Part shown: positions 42,117 to 56,600 of the stretch, one piece after another
How positions within the stretch are numbered: the stretch's first letter is position 1
Layout of the letters: each line of letters begins with the position of its first letter
Source of the DNA: Laburnicola sp. R22_1
Lineage: Eukaryota; Ascomycota; Dothideomycetes; Pleosporales; Didymosphaeriaceae
Length of the DNA stretch: 64,000 nt
Reading direction: 5' to 3'
Assembly (NCBI GenBank): GCA_014281115.1
Contig: JACONQ010000007.1
Span: forward strand, 2,542,001 to 2,606,000
Made by a program: the position numbers and the translations under genes
Notes under the pieces: model-generated
The model's database searches: none
What the model was told of the DNA's origin: nothing
What the model saw: only the letters and a program-made list of their open reading frames with translations

Positions 42117-45100
42117 CACCCCTTTAGCTTGGAAGATCCTTGTAAGCTAAACTATTTAGCAGCCTGTTATCCTAAAGTAAGGTTATTAAGGTACTCTTAA
42201 ATTTCCTTAAGAGGTGCTTTATTCGCTACTTTGCGTTCTGTTATCTTAACTAGCCGAAGTTGGGTTAGGAACCCTTTCCACTTATTGACTGGGAGGACCT
42301 TCGTAAAGCCGTTGGCGATTATTCCTGCCGATTGTACGTACTCTACCTTAATCTTTCTAGTAGAGACTTTCTATCTTAACTAGTGATTGTGAATATCGAC
42401 GTGTCGTAGTTTAGTCTAAAGCCTAGATATCTCCTTAGTAACTAGTCGAATAGTTTGCTTATTATCGCATTAAATAGTAATTAACAATAAGCGCAGTTTA
42501 ATCTGCAGTTCGTCTAGTAGTCTTAATATAAAGATTGCTTCCTTGGCTACTTATAATAAGGCGAGAAGCTCTGCTTTAGTTGTCAAAGTTGTAATAGTGT
42601 CTTGTTTGCTTGCTTTCTAGGCAATAAGTTTATTAAATAGCTTAATAGCGTATTCTTACAAGCTCTTTCTATTTAGTGTGTTGTTAGCAAATAAGGCATC
42701 GCTGGCTACTTAAAGGCAGTTGCCTCCTCTAAGCTGTAGTACTCTCTATTTAGTGCTTAATAAGTATAGTAGTACTTAATTAGCAGTATTATAATATTCT
42801 AAGCCTGAATTTAATAGGAATTAAGATAGCCTTAAGGTTGCAAAGGCTATGTCTAGTTAAGTTATTACTGCCGCGAATAGAAGCGATCCAATCTTGCGTT
42901 AGTATTTGTTAATTTCTAAGGGTGTTGCTAAGCTGTCTTGTGGTTTTAGCTTAATAGCTGCTATTGGGGTGTTGTGTCAAATATCCCTCTTATTAACTAA
43001 TCGACTAATCTTGTCTAAGTAGACAGCCTAAGAGAGTTAAATTGTCCTAGTCTTTTAATCTCTAATAATCTCTACGCTAAGGAACTACTAAAGGTTATTT
43101 CCTCCACTTAAGGTGTATTTTTCTTATAGGCGCTTAATTGTTTATTAGGCTTCTTTCTCTTTCTGCTTATAAAAAGCTAAGATGATATTGTTAACGTAGA
43201 AGAAGACAATAATTCTGTCTTTGAAAAGGTAGCATGGCTTATAAGGCACTATCTAAAAACCTAGAGCTTTAAGTGTTAAGGTAAACTCTTTCTGCTAGAG
43301 AAGTAGTGAGATCTAAAGACTATATAAAGCCTTGTTAACTTAAAGTATTATTCTAGGCTTTTGATAGCTATAGGGCATTCTTATATATACCTCTTAGTCT
43401 ATACTTGTATGGACGAAAGCGTTTGTAACGTTGTATTACTTAAGCTCTATATTATAGTGAGCTGCTATTGCCACTAGTATTTAGAACAACCTGCTGGCAA
43501 GCGTGGCTATATAAATGTCTTAAGAGGTAATATTCTATTATTAATTGCCCTAGACAACTAGCTGTGCCTTGCACTTTAGTAAGTGATGGTGTTTATTAAG
43601 CTTGTAGGTGTATACCTATATATAGTTAAGGATCTGCTGTCCTATTAGTTTGATCTTCTTTATTAGTACTTCTAACTATGATTTTATTTGTTTGTGGCTT
43701 GCGAGGTGATCCCGCTCTGCTTCTTTAAATAATTCGCCCATCGGGTGATCCTTAAGCTTGGTACGGCACGTTGGCAGAGGTGAGAGTTGACTTTAATAGG
43801 GCTTTAAGCCTTTGGCGAGTGTTCTTATTATCTTAGCCTTGTCTATAACATTCCCTCTGTATTTCCCAACGTAGCTAGCTTAAGTTCCTGCTATAAAGGC
43901 GGCTGCCTAGGAGACAGTTTTGGATAACCTTTTTAGGTTTATTTCTAATTTATTTCTAGCCATTAACTGCGTAAGTAATACCGCAGGTAGTGGTGTAGTT
44001 AAAGGAGTTGGATAGTTGTCCCTAATCTTTACTTCTTAGTAGTAGCCTGGTGGGTCTACTTTGCCTTGGGGATTTAATAAGCCTCTAATAGTGTTGTCTT
44101 TATAGAAGGACTCTATCTCTGGTTAATAACTTAGTGTTAGGAGTTCGATTATTCTTACGTATGTGGCAATTTCCTCCAGTGTACTATGTATAAGGTTATC
44201 TATAAGGTCCTTAGTTTTGCCACTAAAGATAGTTTGTTTGTTAAAGATAACGTTGCGGGTGCTTATTACCTTAGCAAGTAACGGTATCCAAATTCAATAG
44301 ATGTTTAAGGACTAGTATTCTACTAGGTAACTAATCCAAGCCTTTAGGTCTAGGCGTTGTAGCCTTAATTTACCTCGATGTATATTATTCGTTATTGCGA
44401 ACGCTTTGCAGCCATACACTTTAAGGTAAGCAAGGTTAGGTTTTTTAATTAAGGTGACTACTCTATTGTTTAGAGTAACTTGTGTAAAGAATATCTTATA
44501 TAGCGTTTTCTAGTTGTTCGCATAATTCGGTGTTTGATTATAGAGGTATACTACAGCTCTTATAACTTTGGGCCATAGTTCCTAGGGTAGGTTGGCATTA
44601 AGACGCATCGCGCGCGATTTCTCTTTGTTTACACCCCCTAAGCGTTTGGCACCTCCATTTTAAGCTTGTGTATCTAGGGCGGAAGGCTTAATAGTAATTC
44701 CTTGTAATGCTAACTAGCGCTCGATTTCCGGTTTTACTATTGTGATCTTGTTGTTCGCTTTAATAACCTTAACCGTAATATTATAATGGTTTTTAAGGAA
44801 GAGAAAGAAGTTCAATAGAACTTTAATAACTAACTTTGCTAGTTAATTGTCTTTAAAATAAAAGTCTCATTGCAGGCCTAAGTACCTATTAGTAATAAGT
44901 ATCTGGCTCCTTTCGCCAGTGCTACTTTGCGCCTTGTAGGCATAAAAGTCGATAGCCAGTCTTTCTCCTAGTCCTTTATTGTTAATTTGCGGTGCTTGGC
45001 TAATTTGTCGCCAGATCTTTGCTTTCCTATAGGAGTTGCATTAAACTATTATAACTCCCTTAACTCGCACCCCTTTAGCTTGCTGTATAAGATGTTTAAT

Positions 45101-46894
45101 AGCTGCTAGTTTAGGGTGTCCTAGTCTCTTATACTATAATTTGGCTAAGGCCCTTTGTGGTGCTCCTTTTGTTTATAATGTATTCTTACGGATGTGATAT
45201 AAAGTAGGTGGTAGCGAATTATACTTAAGTACCTATTAACTGTATATCTTAGATAGTTTTTCGATAATCTTATTATCTAGTCCTTTTAGCGTAGTTGGGT
45301 CTGTTTGCGTATCCTACTAGATTCCTCTATGCCTTAGTAGTTAAAAGGAGACTAGGTTGCATAGGAGGTCTGGATAGATAGCCACATTATGTAGAACCAA
45401 TATAGTTGTTCTATGTTGGCCTCTTAGTATTAAGTTAACAGAGCTGTAGCCTTTTATCTATATCTTTGTATTGCCAGCCTATATATAATCTCCGAACATA
45501 GGTAGACAGAAGTTATAGATACGGTTAGGGTTGTTTATAATATGGCAAGTTAATCCTAAATTAAGAATAAACGAGCGCTTTAGCGGGTAATTACACACTT
45601 CTATTTCTATTGGCGCTAATATAAACATAGCGTTAACGTTTAATATTCTTCGTCCCTCTAGTTAGTCCTTAGGGGACTTAAGGATCTTAGGTTTGGGCGT
45701 GTGCGATTGTTTAATGTTTAGTGTTTTTGATCTTAGTCTGCTTTGTCCTCTTAACAGTCCTTAAAATTCGGGATTGTGCTCGCGCTTTAATGCGACGAGT
45801 TCTTTAATCTTCTTGTTTAGTTTCTACTACTTAGAAGCTTTGTCTACATTAATATAGAAGCAATTCTAGAGTCTATGGTGATGTCTATACGCAGGACATT
45901 TAGCGCCTTTTATTTTTGTAGGTTTTTAGACTAAGGATAAGTTCTTATTATCTTTTTAGTCATTACGTTAATATCGGGGTCTGCCCTATTTTCTAGATAG
46001 TGCTGCTTCGGCATTAATGCCCTAGGTAGTTTTCCCACTTTTAGCGAGGTATAACGAGTCATCTGCTATAAATGCGGCCTTGTGCTTCCCTATTTAAGGG
46101 ATTGGATGATTCAATATTATATGCTCTTAGAAGCGCTTTATTATTTCTTTTTAATTTATGCCAGGTGTGAACCGTCCGCTATCCTAAAAGGTTATAGACT
46201 AATTAGGCGCAACTTTGTTTACAGCAGTTAGAAAGTCCTTTGTAATTATATTAATCTGTATTATCTTAGGGACATTGCTTGTCTCCACTTCTATAGCTGC
46301 TTAATTATATTTAGCAAGCCATATATCCTAATTTAACGCGTTTCTTATTAGTCTAAGAGATATAAGGTATTGGTCGCGGGCTTATTCTCTCTCAAATCGT
46401 TTATTAACGCCAACCGTGGCTTTAAGGTTTGTAATTCACTATCTTAGTAGTTAATCTAGGAGGCAGCAAGTGCGCTAAAGATGTGGGCTAATAGTAGCCT
46501 GAATATAAATAATAATTTGCTAAAGGCTTGTTTGCTCCTTTTTAAAATTATATTAATTATTCTTATACTGCTTAGTAAGAATCTTGTAATACTTAAGATC
46601 TTCTTTAAACGCCTTAAGTCCTGTTGCTAATAGTTTAGACTGCCTTGTTAGGATACTAATGTTTGCTGCTAGAGTATACCTATTAATTAGCGGCGCCCTT
46701 AGGGCTATAGGTTTAGGTTTCATTAGGATATTCGACGTAGAATTGACTTTTAGCCAGATGTAATATGCGACGCATCTAGACTAAAGCTGCATTATCTATG
46801 CCCTGTAGTTAGTGTGGTCTCGAAGGGTTACTATCGGGTTACGCTGGGGTAGTGCAGCCATTTTGGTATCGATTAAGGCAGTGAGACTCTTAAT

Positions 46895-47080
46895 TGTCAG
46901 ATTTAATGGTTGAATGCGATGATGCGCCTTAATAGATAATAATGATTGTATTGTGTTTGTGTCTACCGTGTTCGGCTGGTTCTGACTTCTTTGCTAGTGT
47001 GCCAAGCCAGGTGGTCCCTGCTTTATTGTACAGATCCAACCTTAACGCGCTTGTTCTATCTAACAGCTGCATATCTGACA
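46895..47080 (-). repeat. 5' LTR of the 41931-47080 Copia element
   Basis: 186 bp, TGTCAG...CTGACA, well preserved. CTAAT follows immediately at 47081. Confidence 0.92.
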
Positions 47081-48787
47081 CTAATATACTCTAAATCTAT
47101 TTAACTAACTAAAATCTAAAATACTAGTGCCTCTTATACTAACTCTATAGTGTGTAAACTATTAAGTTCCTTTCTATATAAAAGGAGTACACTAATAAAT
47201 ATATAAAAGCAATAAGTAGATTTTTATACAATTTTAAGTTAGGCTAAAAATATTCTAAATATATTTATATAGCTTACCTTATCCTTTACTTACTTCTTCC
47301 TTTTATTAGTTAACCTATAAGTAGGTATATCTAATAGCGTAACTAAATTTACTATCTTATTTATCTTCTTATTACTATTCTTCTTATTATCTTTTTTTAT
47401 ATTACTTAGCTTAGGACTATCTTCTTTCCTATTATATATTTTCTTTTTACTTATCTTCTTAACTTTCTTACTTGCATCCTTATTATCTATACTATCTAAC
47501 TTTTAAATTTTACCTAGAGCTTTCTTTCTTTTTTATATTTTTTCCTATAAACTTATTCTTAATATATTTAAAATATATTTCTATAACTATTTAATACTAG
47601 GCAATTATAGTTTAAGTATAGAGAATACTAAATTATCTAGACTTCTAGCGTATAATAGAATAGTCTTAGTAGTTTCTCTTTATATAAGTATATAGGAGAC
47701 TGTAGTCCTTACACTAATAGTAAATATCTTTAGAATATATTTTAAAAATATTATAAAAATATTTAAAAAGACTTACCTTACAAAGCTCTATAGTTCTTTT
47801 AAAGATAAGTGCGTAATAGTATATCTTACTAGGGTAAATATAATATTCTATTCCTTTTTCTTCTTTAAAAAATTCTAGTGCGCCCTTAGAAAGGTGTCTA
47901 AGATTAGTGTACTACTAATAGGAAGGCTGTATAAATATATTAGAAATATATTTAGAATATATTTAAGTAGAGTATATATCTTATTAAAATTCTCTTATAG
48001 GGTTAATCTATAATATTACGTAATCCTAGGCCGGCTGTTTAACTAACCACTATATTACGTTTTTAATAATTTCTTTAATATTATTTTTTGCTATAATAAT
48101 AATAATAATAATCATAATAATAACTAACCTAACTAGCTTATTAACTCTCTTTTATAGTAGATCTTTTTTTATAACTAGCAAGCTATATACTATCCTCTAG
48201 GATCTTACTACTATTACCTATCTTCTCTATACTTTTGCTATCGCTACTACTACTTACTTTTACTCTTATTATGCTTAGTCCCCTATATTAACTATGCCCT
48301 AGATAATTGCTATTATTTTAATAAGCTTTTTGCGCTATAGCTACGCTTTTAAACTTCTATAGTTCCTAAGAAACTACTACTTATTATTTAGTAGCTGCCC
48401 TATACCTTTGCTTTGCTAGTTCTTATCTTTAAGCTTTTCTAGTAACGCCACTACTGTATCCTATTATTGCAGTATAAACGTCCGACCTAACCCTCTATCT
48501 AGGTACTAAGCTAATAGGGCCTGAATAGCTAGGGCTAGGTGTTGTTAAAGATATTAAGATTAAGGGGCCCCTCTAATAACCCTACTTGCTATATAAGATT
48601 ACTAAATCTCTAAGAATTATTCTTAACTTTACCTAGCTAATCCTCTCTATACTCTTAGAACTCTACTATAGCTATGTTGCCCTAGGTAGAAGTAGTATAC
48701 TTAAGATGCTAGAATAGTATTGCGTCGCTAAATATAATAAATAAAGAGCTAAATTTAAAAGATGTGTTATATTTATATATTAAAGGA
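47081..48787. other. AT-rich gene-free tract
   Basis: Strongly AT-rich and TpA-rich with many AAATATATTT words and a short AAT run near 48096-48120. No ORF, LTR or TIR recognised. Confidence 0.55.
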
Positions 48788-48954
48788 GGGAGGGGCGTAT
48801 TATAGTGAGTACGGGCGTAAGGCCGTCTAAGTATAGCAGAAGTCTAGATAGTAAATCTACGCTGTGGTGGGAGACTATAAGCAAGGATTTTAGTCTAGAA
48901 ATAAGCGAAAACTTAGACTCCTTAGCGAGTTCGAATCTTGCCCTCTCTTCTCTT
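48788..48954 (+). ncRNA. tRNA-like element, candidate tRNA-derived SINE or relic
   Basis: An island of higher GC in the AT-rich tract. Its 3' end folds as a T-arm, GCGAG-TTCGAAT-CTTGC (about 48926-48942), followed by CCCTCTC, which can pair with GGGAGGG at 48788-48794, like an acceptor stem. A T run lies about 15-20 nt downstream (GTTTTTAAA), usable as a Pol III terminator. At about 165 nt it is too long for an ordinary tRNA, and D- and anticodon arms are not clear, so a SINE head or a tRNA with a large insertion fits better. Low confidence. Confidence 0.35.
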
Positions 48955-50943
48955 TAGTTTTTAAACACCAAAAAACTAATCTTTATAAATAAAACGAAAA
49001 GTAGCCTAAATAAGCTAGTCTTAACTAAGTTATTAGATTAAACTTATAGGATAGAAAAGCTATTATTAGCAAGTACCTCTAATAATTAAGAAATCTCTAA
49101 CTAGTTATTAATTAGTCTTAATAGGTTATTAAGATTTAAACTTATAGGACAAGAAAGTTAATTAAGGCATAGTACTATCTTCTAATTTAGGAAAAACTTT
49201 GCTAGAAATTTTAATTCACGCTTTGGACAGACAATAGGCTACTAGTGTTAGTTTTTCCTTAACCCCCTTTAAAGGGCTTTTTTTACTAGGGGAAAGTGCC
49301 CCTTGTATACCTATACGATTTGCCTGTGGCTGTATTTACTTTACAGAAAATTTAGAAGCAATAGAAACGTTATTAATAATATATTAAAGGAGAAGACTTT
49401 TTAGTATACTAGGTGTTATTAATATTATAAGAGGCAGACTTTATACGCTATGCGTATAGCAAACTATAGTTATACTACTACTAGGTTATAAGCGTAATAA
49501 CTAAACTATAGTTAAGTATTCTATTACCTATACTACTGTCGTAGTTGTAACTTTATAATTTACTATAGCTTTCTAATAGTCTACTAGTTAAGAGATAATA
49601 TATAACTTAATTATGCCTAACTATTTATTACCTGCTATTATTAATACTATTATGCAGAATATTAATAATAATAATTTTATTATGTGTATATTTTATTACT
49701 ACTACTATATACTAGGTACTAGGTTATAGTACCTTCTATTTTACTCCTTTCTATATATAGTGCAGACTTAACCTTAGTTAGAATTTCTATATAATAAAGA
49801 TCTTTAATATCTTATTAAAAAGCTATTCTAAATAAACAATAAATAAGTTAGAGAAATATAAATAGAGTAAGAACAGATTCTTATAAGATATAAACTCTAT
49901 AGTTATCTTCTTTATAAACTAGTATAGAAAATTTCTTCCTTGCGTGTTTTCCTAAATCTAAATAAATATATTTGCATTATATTTTAAAAATATTTATATA
50001 GGCAAAGAATTAAATTTTTCTATAAAGTTTTTGTGCTTAAACTATATAGCTATTTTAATCTTTAGCGTACCTACTAGTCTTCTAAGGATTTACTCTAAAA
50101 CCTTATTAGAGCGCTATAATCTAGTTAGTTAAATATATTCTAAATATAATCTAGATATATTTAGAATATATTTAAACTTACTAGTTGCGTAGTTAGCTCC
50201 TTATACTTTCTATAGTAGTAGCGCGTGCAGGCTCTATACAACCTTCTCTAGCTAAAGTTTAGTTGCTACTATTAAAAATTAGCTAATTTATATAAATATA
50301 TTTTAAATATATTTAAACGTACTACTTTATCAAGAGTAATAGTAGTATATTAGGAAAGGTTTTCTAATTAACTATGCGAATTGTGCGTAGACATACATAG
50401 ACTTATGCATTTATACATATTTTTATATAAGTAATTTACTAGCACAAAAATGCTTAGAAATATATAAATATATATAGACTTGCGTAGATATATATAAATA
50501 GTCTAAATAAGTAATTTCTTTAAAGCTTTATTAAAGATCTTCGTCGTGTGGAAATTCTAACCAAGGTTAAGTCCGCACTATATACAAAGAGGAGTAAAAC
50601 CTTTAAAGCTTTATAACCTTTTTACTAGTAAAGCTATAATTTTAATGTTTTAATAGATTTATAGAGAAAATACTAGTCTTTAACTATTTAATTTAAAAAT
50701 CCTATTTTTATTACGTAAATAGTTAGTAATTAATAAAAACTCTTTATCTTACTGGTTATTATATATATTACGTAATATTATTATATAAATATAAAGTGCT
50801 AATAAAACAGTATATAAAATTTTAAAAACGTTTTAATAAAAATAAAGTAGTTAAAAAGTTATTAAAGTTTATACTTTTAAAAATGGTGTTCTTTGCTAAG
50901 CCACTAATTTTCGCCTAAACTAATTCTTTTAAATAATTATAAA
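48955..50943. other. AT-rich gene-free tract
   Basis: Contains a CCCCCTTTAAAGGG palindromic block near 49263-49276 and scattered TTTAAATATATTCT words near 50130-50320. No coding potential or element termini identified. Confidence 0.5.
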
Positions 50944-51230
50944 TGTCCGTACACCGTATGGGCAAGGGCACCTAAGAGGGTTAAGATTTTAATATTATTG
51001 TATAATAGTATTACATAGGGATTATATAATGTTTATATGCTATAGCCTATATATTATAGAATCTTCTGCTTTCTATCTATACTCTTTCTAAAGATAAGCT
51101 ATTAATACTAAGTTAGTTCTATTTTATTATTTCCTTTTCTTATATAATTATTCTATACACTCTTTACACTTACTAGTATAAAACATTAGATATTATTATC
51201 TATATAGCTAGCCATAAAGTCTCGTTAACA
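50944..51230 (+). repeat. Left LTR of the 50944-58456 element
   Basis: 287 bp, TGTCCGTACACC...GTTAACA. Highly decayed relative to the right copy (for example TGTTTATATGCTATAGCC versus TGCCCGTGCGCCGCGGCC). Confidence 0.85.
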
Positions 51231-53099
51231 CTAATTAGTAGTTAACTAACTCTTAATTATAAATTAGTAAGAGTAAAGACAAATTATACAAGTTATTATT
51301 AGCTATACAATTTATTTTATTATATCTTATTCTTTATATATAAAAGGATAGCGGATTAAATCTATATAGAGTTAATAAGTAACTATTACTACTATATACA
51401 ACAAAAGAAGCGATTATATAAAATTTATAAAACCTATCCTTATTTATAAGAATAGTAGATTAACTTTTTTATTAAGATAATAAGTAGATATTACTACTAT
51501 ATAGGATTTAAGAGAAAATAGTACACTAAACATATTACTAGTAACTATATAAAAACATAATTAAATAATAATAAATTCTAGTAAAGTGTAACTCTTTATA
51601 TAACTAACCTATTAAATAAACTAGTTATATAATAACTACTCCTACTACTACTTTGCATAAAGCCCCTGCCTTTACTACTTCTACCTTATAAAATAATACT
51701 AATATGTCTAAATATATTAAGCTATATAATAAGTATACTAAAGGAATAGAAATATTAGAGGCAACACTACGTAAAGGAATAAGACCTAAGTACTAAAAGA
51801 ATAAAATTAACTTAGTAGATAATCCCTCTTTATTAGAAATAGAATGATACGCAGCATATACTATTACTAATTATTATATATTATACTAAAAGAAATAGCT
51901 TTCTTAGAATTATTTTAGAAAAACTTTAAAGAATAGGAAAAATACTATTTTTTAAAGTTAAACTATGCGTTTAGAAGAGAGCTTATTATAGTCCTAAGAG
52001 AAAAGGGCATTATACTAAGAATAAATACTAGAGCTATAAGTGCTAGCAAACTATATAAAGTAGCCTAAGGTAATATAAATATTACTTATATATTACTACC
52101 TTTACTAGCTTACTTAACTTCTTATACGCAAATACTAAAGCTAATCTTAAAGATATCTAAGCTAGTTAAGCTATTGCACAAACCTAAATAGAGTAAGCTA
52201 TTACTACTATAGGCACTAATATAGGTGCAGATCTTTATAGATATCTTAAAAAAACCTTTATATAAGTACTAAGGATAATCTTATTTATATAAATAACTAA
52301 ATAAACTATTACTCTTTGCATATAGTACCTAACTACTATTTTGCCTACCTACTCGCGATTATTAAATACTATATAGAATAGAGCTACTACTAATTAAACG
52401 CAAATTATAGGCACTATACTAATTTATATAGACTAAGCCTATACTATAATCTCACTTATATAAGCTTTCGCCTCAGTATAACCTACTATTTTAGAGAATT
52501 GTAGCTAATAAGATAATCTAATTTTAAAAGGCATAGAATAAGGATAATAACTATACTAGAGCTTTATATAATATTTTAGTAAATAGTGCTAGAATCTTTA
52601 TAAATCTATATAAACGCCTAGATAATACTAAGAATTAATACCTAAATATCTTTCTAAATACTCTTACTAGATGTGTAAGATAGTATTACCTCTATACTAT
52701 CTACTCTAAATAATTATAGACGTGCTTGTATAAAGTACTAAATAGTTACTTTAATACTATTATTAACTATAACTAGTATTAGATAAACTAGACTATAATA
52801 AGTTTTATATAATACTAGCGTAAGATCCCTAATAAAAGTCTATATAAAGTCCTAAAGGTAATAATTAATAGGCTTACCCTTATATAAAGAGTATTAGGTG
52901 TAGACTTTACTAGGAAAATTCCTCTTTATACTACTATTATATAAGTATACTATAAACACCTAAAGCTAAAATAGACTATATTTATTCCTAAGCCTACCTA
53001 TAAAGCTCTATTTACTAATTTCTATATATTAATCTAAGTTATAATTAATTACTAACCTAATTAGTACTTATAAAAGGCTAATATATACTATACTAATTG

Positions 53100-56000
53100 C
53101 AAATATAACTTTTCTATATAAAGAGGGTAATTACTAGGCCCTTATAAGTAAGAATCTTATAGATAATTTGTACTATTATTATTATAATTTAGATCCTAAT
53201 TAAATAATATTTATATAAGACTAAAGAAGTATTTTATATACTATAAGGAAGGTTATTAGTCTTTTAACTATCTGCGTAATAAGCGTACCTATATAATAAG
53301 GTAGTATATTATCTTCTATAAAGAGTATAATAATAAAACGCCTTTATACAAAACTATTTAGTCCTATATTTAGGATATAAAAGGGTATAATAATAAGAAA
53401 CCTACTTTTTATAAAGAAGAAAAACAAAGTAAAAATAATAAGAATAGTAATAATTAAGTATTCTACCTAACTACTACTACCTATCTTTATTATATAACTA
53501 GTAAATATATTTATAAAATAGAGCTAGAGAAGTATACAGAATAGTTTATTCTTAAAAATTAATACTATATAATATACTAAGATAAACTATAGGATACAGG
53601 TATAGTAAGAATTTCTACTATTAGTAAAGTATAGCTAGAGGTATACGTACAAGAGAATCTCTATATAAAGATTAATTAGACACCTAGTAATACTAATATT
53701 AGCTTTAGAGATTAAAACTTATAAGGATCTCTAAAAACTATATATATTATAAATCTAATAAGAATAGTTACCTACTATATTCTAGATACTCTAATACTAT
53801 TCCTATTATTACTAGTAAATGCTAATAAGCTAGGTACCTACTTTAATAATATTTTAGAGATTATTATATAAAAGAATAGCATAACTATATCTATTATATA
53901 TAAATAGGGACACCCTTTCTTTAATATTAGTAAGAAAGAAACTGTGTCTTTTTTTACTAAATAAGAACTTTATTATCTTTATTAATAATTTAGATATCTT
54001 TATATAAAAAGATTTTAGAAGATACTTACTAATCCTAGCTATAAAGTAGATACTACTATACTAAATAAAATTTAGAAGTTTTATTACTACTATTAATTAT
54101 ATAAATAAGCCTTATATTACTTTAAGTTTACTATTAAGGATAATACCTACTTTAACTATAAGATTATTATTAATATTGTACGCATTAGAACTAAAAACGC
54201 ACTATATATTATAAATATAGATATATTATGTTAAGCTATAATCTTCTTAAAATTAATATCTGTATAAGATGTATAGGAAGCCCTCTATAGATACTAGATT
54301 ATTATCTACTAAGGTCTACTTAATTATATTATATATAACCTAGGTATAAACTTTATATTAGATAAGTTTAGGAACTATATAAAGATTATTAGTATAACCT
54401 ATAGGTAAATGTCTATAAAAGCATATTAGGTAATAGAAAAGATAAAGTGTTTGTACACACCTCTTTATAAAGTCTTTAATATTCTGAAGGCTAAACTAAG
54501 AAATTATATAGATATAAAGCATATCCTCTAAATAGCTATTAAAGCTATTAATAATACTATAGGCCTAGATAGCCTTATACCTACACTACTAGTCTTTAGC
54601 ACATATTCTAGAATTAGTATAAATTCTTTTTTATTACCTAATATTATTATACATATAAATACTATATAAAAGGCAATAAAGATATTATAAAAGGAAAGGG
54701 ATAAGACTAATATTAATTATGCGCTAAATATCTATAATAGTCTATTAGTAGTGCACAAAGTCCTTAAGCTCCTATTTAAATTTAAAGTTATAGTCTAGAG
54801 AGAGAAAGGTAGATAGATAGGCCTATATAAGATTAAGGGCATTAAGAATAAAAATATAATTCTTAACCTAAAAAATAGTTTAGTAAAGTTATACTATATA
54901 TAAGTTAAGCTATACTATTAGAAAGAAGATTATACTCTTCTACTATTATATAAAGTAGATAATATTACCTTTATATAAAGGGATCCTCTAGAGAAGAGGA
55001 GAAGAGACTACCTAAAGAAAGATACTATATTTCTTTCCTAAAAGGAGATAAGTAATTAGAAACTATCTCTATAACTCTATATAAAAGGTATAATTATAAT
55101 ACCTAGAGCACTTTTTAAAGAGTTAGACTATATAGAGATAAACGCTCTAATTGCTAATAGCACATTTAAGATTCTTCTCTTTAACCTATCTAAACATAAG
55201 GGCAGAATTTTTAACCTCTACTTTATATAAGAACTTAAGGGCAAAACTACTTAACTATATAAAAATTCTACCTTATATTTCCTAGCTACTCTAATAAGGA
55301 GAAGAATAAAATTCTTATCTAATTACCTACTATTTAAAGAATAAGCTAGCGTCTACATCTTATATTAAAAGCAAGCCTTTAGGTAATATATAAAATATAT
55401 TTTAAACTGTAAAATATATTTTAAACTATAAACTATTATCTAGGCCTATATTTAGTCTACTAACAAACTAAACTATATACTTTATACTAGACTACCTAAA
55501 GAACTATGTATAAACTTTCTATAAGACATAATCTTTTGTATTATATAACTACTCTATAGTGTAGCTAAATTAGGTCTTTACTAGTTTAAGACCTACTATA
55601 ACTATTATAAAGAGAAACTTAGTATAAAGAGTTTATAATGTAACCTATATCTGCTTATTACTAATAAAGGAGAGCATACCTTTAGAATTACTAGCCTTTA
55701 GATAGATAATACTTTTAGTATTATTAATAAGAACTTCGCATAAAGAAAAGAAGAAGAGCTAAAGAATGTAGCCTTTTATATAAAGAATAAGACTATTCTT
55801 ACTAAGAACTAATCTATTAAGTTTAATAATAAAAGAATTTAGCTTATATATAAAAAAATTAAGCAAAGGGCCTTTATACAATTAACTCTAAAAATAAAAA
55901 TACTACTTAGAGATATATAGAGCAGTGTGCGAGAGGCGCCTATATTATATTTATATACTAACTAGAAGCTGTATTTAATTTGTCTATTATTACTTAGACT

Positions 56001-56600
56001 ATATTACCCTTATATAAAGCTATTAAGGTAATAAATATATAAATCTAATAGCAGATTAATAATAATAAGTGTAGTTTTATCTTTATACTATTAAATCTCT
56101 ATAGCGCAAAGCTATTTATCTTTACTAGTAGCTTAATTGCTAATAATAAGAATCTAAGCTTATAGCTAGAATTCCTAATTGGTCTAAGTAATAAGTATTA
56201 TATAGGTAATAGTAATAACTTTAATATTCTAGCAAATATTATACACTAGAATTTAACTAAGTATAAAAGAGTAATAAGAAGTGTTCTTACTAGTAAGCTA
56301 TGTAGTATAGTAGGAGGCTTTAACAATACTATTGCTATTAGCATAATCCTTTAAAAGATTATACATACGCTTAGTCTACTACTAATTTCTATAGTTATCT
56401 ATATAAATTTAAAGTCTCTTTATAACTACCTTATATAACTAGAAACTATAAATAAGAAGCATCTTATAATTAATATTACATTACTCCACAATCTATATAA
56501 GCACCGCAAGATCTCTAAAATTAGATAGATTAATAAAAAGAACAACCCTACTAATGCCTATATAAAAAAGGCCCTAAACTAGACTCTAGAGTCCTTAATC
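53100..56600 (+). pseudogene. Decayed protease-integrase-RT-RNase H polyprotein
   Basis: Recognisable only by scattered blocks because TAG/TAA occur every few codons. WGHPFFNISKKETV near 53905-53945 and ALYIINIDILC near 54205-54237 mark the pre-integrase and integrase core. FNILKAKLRNYIDIKH near 54476-54520 precedes the integrase end. RT and RNase H blocks follow as listed for the element. IRWINKKNNPTNAYIKKAL near 56520-56575 is the polyprotein's C-terminal end. Block order is consistent with one continuous frame family on the plus strand. Confidence 0.75.

Larger units (their letters stand above)
41931..47080 (-). mobile_element. Copia retrotransposon, full length, decayed, perfect TSD CTAAT
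   Basis: 186-bp LTRs at 41931-42116 and 46895-47080, flanked by CTAAT at 41926-41930 and 47081-47085. The minus-strand order is complete. Gag starts MAALPQRNPIVTLRDHTNYR near 46865. A knuckle-like CPAYRHHHRLWNCF lies near 45880, protease near 45560 (FILDLGLTCHIINN) and integrase near 44700-45100 (KGLGERLAIDFYAYKAQ). RT follows with VYTYKLNKHHYL near 43600 and the catalytic block FFYVNNIILA near 43190-43230 (YVDD with both Asp changed to Asn), then RNase H near 42600. 5150 bp is the typical Copia length. Many TAG/TAA codons. Confidence 0.93.
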
